A stretch of DNA of 8,289 nt from Nitrospirota bacterium (GTDB lineage Bacteria; Nitrospirota; CAKKRA01; 9FT-COMBO-42-15), in NCBI GenBank assembly GCA_016214425.1, contig JACRON010000004.1, positions 1-8,289 of the forward strand, written 5' to 3'. Positions 1-5,541 of the stretch are shown here, piece by piece. The notes beneath the pieces were generated by a model. The model had not been told where the DNA came from. It saw only the letters and a list, made by a program, of their open reading frames with translations, and searched no databases. Made by a program: the position numbers and the translations under genes. Position 1 is the first letter of the stretch; every line of letters starts with the position of its first letter.

Positions 1-30
1 GCCCCTCCGTATAAAGGGTAAGTTGCTTTA

Positions 31-59
31 TTTATAGCACAGATTATCTTCTTTGTCTA
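31..59 (-). promoter_or_regulatory. Sigma-70-type promoter firing off the left edge
   Basis: On the minus strand a -35 box TAGACA (54-59, 5 of 6 to consensus) is followed after 17 bases by TATAAA (31-36, 5 of 6). The -10 is preceded by TGC, which makes it an extended -10. Transcription would start near base 24 and run left. The last bases before the edge read GGAGGGG (about 2-8, minus strand), a good ribosome binding site, so a gene probably begins just outside the window. Its identity cannot be seen. Confidence 0.5.
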
Positions 60-74
60 TTAAAGCATTTTGTT

Positions 75-104
75 TGTAGGGGCAATTCATGAATTGCCCC
101 TACA
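75..104. repeat. Perfect 30-bp palindrome, GTAGGGGC family
   Basis: The 30 bases are a perfect inverted repeat with no spacer: arms begin TGTAGGGGCAATTCA and mirror at the centre between 89 and 90. It lies 22 bases beyond the stop of the DUF4139 gene and before the promoter at 31-59. It could form a cruciform or an RNA hairpin, but no T-run follows on either strand, so it is not a classical intrinsic terminator. A related palindrome with the same GTAG ends lies at 7787-7814, which indicates an interspersed repeat family. Confidence 0.8.
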
Positions 105-126
105 GTCTCGGCCGCCCTTAGTATTA

Positions 127-1581
127 CTAATATCTCATCCTTACCTTGTATATAAGCTTTACCTCCTTGTCCTTTGGCACAGGGATATTAAATTCTGCTG
201 TAAAGGCCTCTGTTTTCTTATGCTCATGGGATGAAGAAAGCATTGTCCAGTCGCCGGGTATTGGCTCAACAACCTTTACAACAACATCCTCCTTCTTGTG
301 GTTTCTGAGTGAAATCTCAAAGCCTGCCTCGTAAGTATCATAGGCAATCTTCTTCCAGTCTGTCTGCTTTTTGCTTCCAACTACATCGAAGGCATCGCCG
401 AGCTTTATCCTGACCTTTTCATCTTTAGGCATATGGTCTATGGAATCCTCTCCAATAAACTGCAGGCTTCCCTCTTTATCATGCTTATACACCCTGACTG
501 TGCCCTTTGGCAGAGGCATGCCGAGATTGTGCTCTTTCTTATTTGCTATCTCCACAAATACACCAACCTTCTGATTTGATATTGCCTCTCCATGACGATT
601 GTAATAATAATATCTGGCGCCATAATAGAGCAGCTCTTTTTTAACTGGTATATTTCCAGCCTTCACAAGGCTAATCTGCTTTATCTGATTGTCTTTTATA
701 GTTGCCTGCCTCTGCAAGGTGTATATGTGATACTCAAAGAACTCCTCTTCCTTAAACTGCGGCGCCTCTTTCTTAACTGCTGCCTCTGCTACACGGAGCA
801 TCTTGTTTTTATATTCGTATTCATCCTTAACCCTATTTACATCCCCTGCAACAAGCTTCAGCTTTGCATTTTTGTATGCAGCACCGCTCTTATTATCAAT
901 AGTAACCCAGCCTAAAATATCAGCCCTGTCATCCTTATCATTTAATGTTACAACATAATCAGACCTCCAGTTTATGCCATTCGTAAGATACGATGCCTCA
1001 ACCTTCTGCGTTGATGAAAGGCTGTTCTCTATAAGCCAGACAAGGGTCGGCTTTGAGATGAGATTTTCAGGAAGCTGTGGAAATATTACCCTTCCGGGAT
1101 GGCCAAAGGTTATCTCATCGCCTATTTTAAATATAGGGCTGCCATTATTTGAAAGGAGAGTGGCTAATACAATCTCCTCCCTTTCTGTATACGGATTTTT
1201 GTAATAGAGCTTCACCTCTTTGCCAACATATTTATCAAGTAGTTTTTGCGGATTAAGCAGGTCATACTCATAATTCTGCTCAAGTATCTGCAGGCTGTTA
1301 TGATTCAACAGTGATTTAATATGCACACTTGTTGGAATAATCTGCGATGCCACATCCATGAACCTCAGCTCGCCTGTTCCAAGCGCAAGCCTAATCTCCC
1401 TTTGGTCTTTCACAAGCCCAAGATTTACATTATAGATTGTCAGCGCCACACCCTTCTGGTCATCCGCTCCGCTTGTTATAATCTCTTCTTTTTTGCTGCC
1501 CTTCTCTGCTGCTGCTGCATTGCACGCAAGCCCTGTAAAAAAGAAAAACATTACGATGATTAAAAAAACCTTTGTTTTCAT
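127..1581 (-). CDS. Exported DUF4139-domain protein
   Basis: A 484-residue secreted or lipid-anchored protein of unknown biochemical role. The first ~25 residues form a signal peptide: MKTK followed by a very hydrophobic stretch rich in Phe. G17-L18-A19-C20 fits a loose lipobox, while the following Ala run would also suit signal peptidase I, so lipoprotein status is uncertain. The DUF4139 signature is clear around residues 198-251 (YLTNGINWRSDYVV, then GWVTIDNKSGAAYKNAKL, ending GDVNRV). The C-terminal half is beta-rich, as is usual for the family, and the length is normal. I chose the ATG at 1581 because AAAGGAGGT lies just upstream (1587-1595) and it begins the signal peptide. The longer frame from 1677 would add 32 low-complexity residues encoded by a repeat and has no ribosome binding site. 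An ECF-type promoter at 1693-1721 would give a leader of about 105 bases. Confidence 0.9.
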   Translation of the reverse strand: MKTKVFLIIVMFFFFTGLACNAAAAEKGSKKEEIITSGADDQKGVALTIYNVNLGLVKDQREIRLALGTGELRFMDVASQIIPTSVHIKSLLNHNSLQILEQNYEYDLLNPQKLLDKYVGKEVKLYYKNPYTEREEIVLATLLSNNGSPIFKIGDEITFGHPGRVIFPQLPENLISKPTLVWLIENSLSSTQKVEASYLTNGINWRSDYVVTLNDKDDRADILGWVTIDNKSGAAYKNAKLKLVAGDVNRVKDEYEYKNKMLRVAEAAVKKEAPQFKEEEFFEYHIYTLQRQATIKDNQIKQISLVKAGNIPVKKELLYYGARYYYYNRHGEAISNQKVGVFVEIANKKEHNLGMPLPKGTVRVYKHDKEGSLQFIGEDSIDHMPKDEKVRIKLGDAFDVVGSKKQTDWKKIAYDTYEAGFEISLRNHKKEDVVVKVVEPIPGDWTMLSSSHEHKKTEAFTAEFNIPVPKDKEVKLIYKVRMRY

Positions 1582-1621
1582 GTTTAACCTCCTTTGATAC
1601 TGTTTGATTTTAATGATTTTA

Positions 1622-1654
1622 ATCTGTGTAATCTTGCCTTTTATCTGTGTAATC
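1622..1654. repeat. Two direct 12-mers in the DUF4139 leader
   Basis: The 12-mer ATCTGTGTAATC occurs at 1622-1633 and again at 1643-1654, a 21-base period, just upstream of the DUF4139 start and downstream of its predicted promoter. The sequence around it (TTTAATGATTTTAATCTG) resembles the GATTACACAGATT phrases that recur in some genomes. Being two copies on the same face of the helix (two turns apart), they could be an operator, but simple repeat spread is as likely. No function is shown. Confidence 0.6.
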
Positions 1655-1692
1655 AAGACTGATAAAGCCTTTTTCATCAGTCTTTTAGTTTA

Positions 1693-1721
1693 TTAGACAA
1701 AGGAGGCATTAAAAAAGTTCC
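1693..1721 (-). promoter_or_regulatory. ECF-type promoter of the DUF4139 gene
   Basis: On the minus strand GGAACTT (GGAAC at 1717-1721) is followed by TCTAA (1693-1697) with 19 bases between GGAAC and TCTAA. This matches the general RpoE-like pattern GGAACTT with a TC-containing -10 element. The same two boxes at exactly the same spacing lie in front of the ECF sigma gene at 3868-3896, and both read TGTCTAAT at the -10. Five other GTTCC occurrences I noted on the plus strand (about 1376, 1874, 2568, 3131 and 7105) are inside genes or the repeat; the one whose spacing I checked (3131) lacks a TTAGA, and I know of none that has one. Confidence 0.6.
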
Positions 1722-1746
1722 AGAAAAAACAAATTATTGGAAAACC

Positions 1747-1775
1747 TTGACAGGCTGTGTTTTTAAATATATTAT
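1747..1775 (+). promoter_or_regulatory. Sigma-70-type promoter at the edge of the inverted-repeat element
   Basis: A perfect TTGACA (1747-1752) is followed, after a 17-base spacer, by TATTAT (1770-1775, 5 of 6 to TATAAT). It points toward the plus-strand gene at 2036, but the transcript would first cross the whole inverted-repeat element, giving a leader of about 250 bases. Five of the six -10 bases lie inside the element's left terminal repeat, so the promoter depends on the junction. It is divergent to the ECF-type promoter at 1693-1721. A weaker -10-like AATAAT at 2007-2012 is nearer the gene. Confidence 0.45.
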
Positions 1776-1980
1776 CTTAGCAGGTTGTTGAAAAACTCGG
1801 ATTACCGTCATTGCGAACGAAGTGAAGCAATCTCGTTTCTTTATAAATCAATAAGTTATAGATTGCGGAGCCTGTTCCGAGCCTGTCTTGAGATTGCTTC
1901 GCTTCGCTCGCAATGACAGGCGAGGAATCTTGCTCCTCGCAATGACATAAATGGGCTTTTTCAACAGCCTGTTAGATAAT
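1771..1980. mobile_element. 210-bp element with terminal inverted repeats (MITE-like)
   Basis: The left end (1771-1795, beginning ATTATCTTAGCAGG) and the right end (1957-1980, ending CAGCCTGTTAGATAAT) are inverted copies of 24-25 bases with two substitutions and one indel. Both run into GTTGAAAAA on the inner side. The interior holds a second, larger inverted repeat (1807-1834 with 1890-1917) and a further partial unit at 1931-1946. There is no open reading frame of note and no transposase, and I see no clear target-site duplication. The structure fits a non-autonomous, hairpin-forming interspersed repeat lying between divergent genes. Whether it moves by a transposase in trans cannot be told from here. 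Confidence 0.65.
1807..1917. repeat. Inverted 28-bp GTCATTGCGA repeat inside the element
   Basis: The arm at 1807-1834 starts GTCATTGCGAACGAAG and ends AGCAATCTC. The arm at 1890-1917 is its inverted copy with 2 differences in 28 bases, separated by a 55-base loop. A shortened third unit (CTCCTCGCAATGAC, 1933-1946) follows in the same orientation as the second arm. The GTCATTGCGAGCGAAGCGAAGCAATC phrase is a familiar intergenic repeat in environmental bacterial genomes. The RNA would fold into a strong stem on either strand. Confidence 0.8.
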
Positions 1981-2035
1981 TGATTCAATGAAATTGTTAG
2001 TCAGAGAATAATAACTGGTTGATAAGGAGGCAAAA

Positions 2036-2401
2036 ATGGGTAAAGCAGCAAAAAGTATCTTTGTATGGGGGATTTATTTGGTGGCGATAGGCAGTCTTCT
2101 TTTATTGATTCCTAATTTTATGTTGTCCTTGTTTGGCTTTCAGGCAACAAATGAAGTCTGGATTCGTGTGTTAGGCGGAGTTGTTGTGGCACTGGGGTAT
2201 TATCATATCCAGGCAGCACGGCATGGACTATTCCCCTTCTTTAGGTGGTCAACTCAAGGTCGTGCTTTTACAGTGGTGTGCTTTTTTGCCTTTGTTGCAT
2301 TAGGGCTGGCTAAACCCACGCTCCTTCTCTTCGCATCCGCAGATTTCCTTGGCGCTCTTTGGACCGGCATGATTCTGCGCGCTTCACAAGCTACAGGGTA
2401 A
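2036..2401 (+). CDS. Small four-helix membrane protein, unknown family
   Basis: A 121-residue protein that I cannot assign to a named family. Four hydrophobic segments can be seen at about residues 8-33, 43-58, 77-92 and 95-114. Between helices 2 and 3 lies a short basic/aromatic loop (H57, R62-H63-G64, F68-F69-R70-W71), and D103 sits inside the last helix. The layout is like that of small DoxX- or DUF4345-type membrane proteins, but no diagnostic motif supports either name. The start is well supported by AAGGAGG six bases before the ATG. It is the only plus-strand gene and converges on the anti-sigma gene with only 7 bases between their stop codons and no visible terminator, so the two transcripts probably overlap at their ends. 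Its sequence looks somewhat richer in G and C than its neighbours. Confidence 0.75.
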   Translation: MGKAAKSIFVWGIYLVAIGSLLLLIPNFMLSLFGFQATNEVWIRVLGGVVVALGYYHIQAARHGLFPFFRWSTQGRAFTVVCFFAFVALGLAKPTLLLFASADFLGALWTGMILRASQATG

Positions 2402-2408
2402 GAAAGCT

Positions 2409-3356
2409 TCACTCCCTTACAATCTCTATCCTTATCTCCACAATTTCCTCATCCTTTTCTAAAGCGCCGAGCTTTTCCTTGGTTTTGCCAATTGTTTTTA
2501 ACCTTTCTCTTAGCTCCTTTATTTTTTTAGCATCAATCTCTGCTGTAAGGAGTTTTTTGTTTTCAGAAGGTTCCTTTTTGATAATCCTGCCTTTTAGCTG
2601 AATTACAATCTTTTCAATCTCCTTGCTTGAAGTTTCTATGTTTTTGACGCTAATGGTTATATTAATAACATCTTCTTTTTTATCTGCCAATGTCTTTTTG
2701 AGTTCTGGTTCTGTCGCTGCAACCCTTTGCCTTGTTTCTTCTTTTACAGAAACCCCTGCTGGTTTTATGGCCTTTTCTTTTTTTGCAATTTCAGCAGGTG
2801 CAGCAGGAGCTTCTTTATATCTGTCGGTTTTGTCAATTGACTCCTTTGCAGGTGCAGGTTTTTCTTTTTCAAATTCCCTTTCATCCCTCTTTTTCAAATC
2901 CCCCTTTTGTCCCGCTTTATCAACTTCTGCTCTTTTTTGAGTCATATCTTTTTCTTGCAATTGGGTCAGGGCTGTAATTTCCTCTGTTGGCGCCTGTGCT
3001 GACTTTTTTTGAGGTTCAATTGCTTTATAGAGATAAACAGCAGTTACAGCAATGAAGATTGTTGCAATAGCCTCTATAGGCAGTTTTATGTGAAGTGGAT
3101 AAAAGAGTCTCTGTAAAATACCCTTTTTAGGTTCCGCCTCTTTTTTTATTTTTGCCATAATCTTTTGAGCAAGCCAGGAAGGGGGTTCTGCCTCTTCAAG
3201 TCTCTTTAGATGTTTAAGAGTTTTTTTGAGCTCAAGAAAAGACTTGCTGCATCTCTGGCAAGATCTGAGGTGTTTATCAATAAGTGTCTTTTCCTCTGAA
3301 GATGTAACACCATCAATATAAGCTGATAATCTTTCCTGTATGTCTTTGCACTCCAT
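2409..3356 (-). CDS. Zinc-finger anti-sigma factor, membrane-anchored
   Basis: A 315-residue inner-membrane anti-sigma factor expected to hold the adjacent ECF sigma factor inactive. Residues 1-40 carry the zinc-binding anti-sigma (zf-HC2) pattern: C3, then H29-x3-C33-x2-C36. One membrane helix lies at about 92-113. The segment just before it (FYPLHIKLPIEA) recalls DUF2275 proteins, which accompany such fingers; this is from memory and tentative. Residues 115-228 are a Lys/Glu/Ala/Pro-rich linker, and 229-315 form a folded alternating beta/alpha domain, presumably periplasmic and the likely sensor. The ATG shares its first base with the TAA of the sigma frame (TAATG), the usual translational coupling of sigma and anti-sigma genes. 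Because the sigma frame is broken upstream, ribosomes ending at 3423 would not reach that overlap, so coupling may be impaired. Confidence 0.9.
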   Translation of the reverse strand: MECKDIQERLSAYIDGVTSSEEKTLIDKHLRSCQRCSKSFLELKKTLKHLKRLEEAEPPSWLAQKIMAKIKKEAEPKKGILQRLFYPLHIKLPIEAIATIFIAVTAVYLYKAIEPQKKSAQAPTEEITALTQLQEKDMTQKRAEVDKAGQKGDLKKRDEREFEKEKPAPAKESIDKTDRYKEAPAAPAEIAKKEKAIKPAGVSVKEETRQRVAATEPELKKTLADKKEDVINITISVKNIETSSKEIEKIVIQLKGRIIKKEPSENKKLLTAEIDAKKIKELRERLKTIGKTKEKLGALEKDEEIVEIRIEIVRE

Positions 3357-3863
3357 TATAAATCCCCAAATATTTTTTTAAGGCAGTCCTTAATACTTTC
3401 TCTTGCCCTTGAGAGCCTTGACTTAACAGTTTATACATTCCTGCACCCTCTCCTGTATATCCTTTTCCTCAAGCCTTTCAAGTGCAGAGGGTTCATTTGA
3501 TTTTAACTCTAACCTTATCTCGCCGTCATCTGTTGCAATTGGGTCATCTATTGATGAACAGCCGTATTTTTTAAGGCTCTTTAATTGTTTAAGACGGTTT
3601 TTAGTAAGATTGATAACTATGGCATACAGCCATGTAGAGAATCTTGACTTTTCCTCAAAACTTTTAATATTCCTGTATGCAGAGACAAAGGCATCCTGAA
3701 CAATCTCGCACGCGTCTTCATAGTCATCTGTCATCCTGTAAGCAATATTAAACATCCTCTTCTGATGCTTATTTACCAATGCCTCAAAGGCGCTTATATC
3801 TCCTTTTTTACATAAAGAAATCAACTTTGAATCTTCATCACTAATTTGTTCTTTTTCCTTCAT
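3356..3863 (-). pseudogene. ECF sigma factor (RpoE-like), region 4 deleted and frame-shifted
   Basis: The open frame 3863-3423 gives 146 residues: region 2 is complete at about 24-92 (AYRMTDDYEDACEIVQDAF, then RFSTWLYAIVINLTKNRLK), followed by the linker. It stops right after QERVQECIN-C, where region 4 should begin. In another frame, 3428-3356 encodes TVKSRLSRARESIKDCLKK and ends GDL, the recognisable tail of region 4.2, and its TAA overlaps the anti-sigma start. Family proteins have about 33 residues between these two pieces, so about 98 bases (3n+2) seem to be missing, including the -35-reading helix-turn-helix. The product as written could bind core polymerase and the -10 but should not recognise a -35 box. 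There is no Shine-Dalgarno before the ATG; the promoter at 3868-3896 would start the message at or next to it. A genuine deletion and an assembly collapse are both possible. Confidence 0.85.
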
Positions 3864-3867
3864 ACAA

Positions 3868-3896
3868 TTAGACAGTTCAGTAAGGAGAATTGTTCC
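3868..3896 (-). promoter_or_regulatory. ECF-type autoregulatory promoter of the sigma gene
   Basis: In the 43-base gap before the sigma gene, the minus strand reads GGAAC (3892-3896), 19 bases, then TCTAA (3868-3872). The arrangement and spacing are identical to the site before the DUF4139 gene (1693-1721). ECF sigma factors commonly activate their own operon through such a site. The -10 ends only four bases from the ATG, so the transcript would start at about the A of the start codon, making it leaderless or nearly so. This fits the lack of a ribosome binding site. Confidence 0.55.
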
Positions 3897-3906
3897 CGAA
3901 GACTTG

Positions 3907-5069
3907 TTATTTTCCTACAATCGCCTTCAGCTTCTTTGCAAAGCTGCTGTAGGTCTCTTCGCCCCTTAGCACCTTGTAGTAAAATTCAACAATCTTTATA
4001 TTCCTCTTTATTATGCCTGACCAGAAGTATGGCATGGAATAGATGAGTTTTGCAGCTTTCCATGAATAATTGAATTCAGATATGAACTCCTTTGATATCC
4101 TTTCCCTGTAATTAAATATGTCAGAATCCTTATTGAACAGGTTGATGACAGTTTCACCTGCGATATGGCCGCTTTTTATTGCGTAATATATCCCTTCGCC
4201 AACAAGCGGGTCTGTAAGGCCTGCTGCATCGCCTGCAAGGAGGGCGCTTTTGCCAATTATGTTCAAAGGCGTATTTTCAGGGTTGGTAGGAAGGCGAAAG
4301 GCATATTCCTTTTCTATCTTTATATCTTTTAAAAACGGCCTCTTTTTTATAAACTCAAGAAAATATTTCTTTGGGTTGAATGATTTATTCTTTATACTTG
4401 CAATGCCAATGTCAAGAGAGCCGTTCTTTGGAAAGACCCATCCATAGCCGTAAGGTATAGCGCCGATATCAATTTCCACCAAATCTGCAAAATCCTCAGC
4501 AGAGCCTGTTTTTATCTCTGCATTTATTGTGATAAATAATCTTCTTTCCTTTGCAAGACCGAGTCTCTTTGCTACACTGCTGTTAGCGCCGTCAGCGCCT
4601 ATTAAATATCTTCCTTTGTATATGCCTTTTGAGCTAAAGACGATTACACTGTTTTGTGAATCATCTATGTCCAAGAGCCTTTCGTCTTCTATTATTTTTG
4701 CCCCTGCCTCTTCGGCCTTCTTTACCAGATATGCATCAAAAACCTCGCGGCTCACCATGTAGCCGACTGGCCCGTTACTGCCTCTAAATTCAGCCTTCTT
4801 TTTGCCTTTATAGCTGAAGACAGCGCCATTAATGTCTTTTTCCTGCCTTTATAGCTGAAGACAGCGCCATTAATATTGTTATTTACAACTGCTTTAAAAT
4901 CAGTGGGAAGGAGATGCTCTGCCTTATAGGATACACAGCCGCCGCATGGCTTGTGTCTTGGGAATTTCTCCTTATCCAAAGCAAGCACAGATAAACCTTT
5001 TTTTGCGAGATAATATGCAGCAGATGAGCCAGCAGGGCCTAAACCGATTATAATACAGTCATAGGTCAT
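3907..5069 (-). pseudogene. Geranylgeranyl-reductase-family FAD oxidoreductase, broken by a 41-bp tandem duplication
   Basis: With one duplicated 41-bp unit removed, 3907-5069 reads as a single 373-residue flavoprotein, normal for the geranylgeranyl reductase family, which saturates isoprenoid chains. The exact substrate is unknown (quinone side chains or lipids are possible). The FAD-binding G9-x-G11-x-x-G14 sits in IIIGLGPAGSS with D32 ending strand 2; the family motif P41-C42-G43-G44 follows; later come YLIGADGANSSVAKRLG and the FAD-binding LLAGDAAGLTDPLVGEGIYYA. As written, the upstream frame (from 5069) leaves the true frame in the second repeat copy and stops at 4752. The downstream part is open from an internal ATG at 4758 (MVSREVFDAY), which lacks the nucleotide-binding fold. 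The ATG at 5069 has no Shine-Dalgarno; ATGACCTATGACTG is a family-typical start. It lies 61 bases after the cupredoxin stop and 43 bases before the sigma gene. Confidence 0.88.
4803..4874. repeat. Tandem duplication inside the reductase gene
   Basis: The 31 bases at 4803-4833 (TGCCTTTATAGCTGAAGACA and on) recur exactly at 4844-4874, offset by 41 bases. The 10 bases between the exact copies differ from the corresponding bases on the other side, so the two 41-bp units are not fully identical. Because 41 is not a multiple of 3, the duplication shifts the frame. Reading straight from the upstream flank into the 4803-4833 copy restores INGAVFSYKGKKKAEFRGSN and an uninterrupted gene. Confidence 0.9.
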
Positions 5070-5075
5070 GGAAAA

Positions 5076-5104
5076 ACATTAATATATTAAAGGCAAAGGG
5101 TCAA
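5076..5104 (-). promoter_or_regulatory. Possible promoter of the reductase gene
   Basis: On the minus strand TTGACC (5099-5104) is followed after 17 bases by TAATGT (5076-5081), a poor -10. Initiation would fall close to the ATG at 5069, which lacks a ribosome binding site, so a near-leaderless transcript is possible. The -10 match is only 3 of 6, so this is a weak call. Confidence 0.25.
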
Positions 5105-5130
5105 GTAAATTATGAATATGAAGCTCTACT

Positions 5131-5511
5131 CTATGCAGCCTTTTCTTTAATCTCTATCTTTAGTTTTTCAAAACCAAAGAGGTGGCCGAAGCCGCAGAAC
5201 TTTGTGCATCTGTATTCAAAAAGGCCGGCTTTGTCAGCAACAAACTCAACAGTGGTAACTTCATCCTTATTAATCAAAGCCCTCTTCTGTCCAAAGTCAG
5301 ATACAGTAATTCCATGGGTTGTATCCTTGCTCTTAATTTTCAAAACTACCTTGTCGCCTTTGTTTACAGTAATCTTGGATGGCTCAAATTTATATTTCTC
5401 TGCAGTAAGTTCAAAGACCTTTGTTTCTGGTGTTTCTGTTTGTGTAAAGACTGGCAAGGCTAAGAGAAGTGTTGCTAATAAAACAGGTAGAGCAACAAAT
5501 AATCTCTTCAT
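5131..5511 (-). CDS. Secreted cupredoxin with a CuA-like site lacking the Met ligand
   Basis: A 126-residue periplasmic copper protein of the cytochrome c oxidase subunit II-like cupredoxin group. Residues 1-23 are a signal peptide (MKRLFVALPVLLATLLLALP). The mature part is one beta-barrel domain: FEPSKITVNKGDKVVLKI around 42-59, then H66 in DTTHGI, and the copper loop C102-T-K-F-C106-G-F-G-H110. H66, C102, C106 and H110 match the CuA ligands. The family pattern C-x3-C-G-x2-H-x2-M would put Met at 113, but here it is Gly, so either the axial ligand is lost or the site is not standard CuA. There are no oxidase subunit II membrane helices and no other oxidase gene nearby, so it is probably a soluble electron carrier or copper chaperone. 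The start has a strong AAGGAGGTG five bases upstream. It starts 30 bases after the lgt stop and is likely co-transcribed with it. Confidence 0.85.
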   Translation of the reverse strand: MKRLFVALPVLLATLLLALPVFTQTETPETKVFELTAEKYKFEPSKITVNKGDKVVLKIKSKDTTHGITVSDFGQKRALINKDEVTTVEFVADKAGLFEYRCTKFCGFGHLFGFEKLKIEIKEKAA

Positions 5512-5541
5512 AACTACACCTCCTTATTTTGACTGAAGATA

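Noticed and set aside
75..104. Intrinsic terminators at the two palindromes
   Set aside because: Neither palindrome is followed by a T-run on the strand that is transcribed into it, so termination is possible but unsupported.
592..915. Plus-strand frames opposite DUF4139 (592-915, 974-1204, 371-574 and others)
   Set aside because: They are antisense shadows of the DUF4139 coding sequence, with no family motif or upstream signals.
1582..1677. N-terminal extension of the DUF4139 frame beginning at an ATG at 1677
   Set aside because: It consists of low-complexity Ile/Lys/Gln residues encoded by the GATTACACAGAT-type repeat, has no ribosome binding site, and would bury the signal peptide. The ATG at 1581 has AAAGGAGGT.
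1807..1946. CRISPR-like repeats
   Set aside because: The repeated units are in inverted orientation, with only two full copies and one partial and no regular spacers. They are an inverted-repeat element.
4752..5069. The 105-residue upstream piece of the reductase as a separate small protein
   Set aside because: Its first ~79 residues are the FAD-binding start of the reductase, and the rest is frame-shifted translation of the duplicated copy. It is a fragment, not an independent gene.
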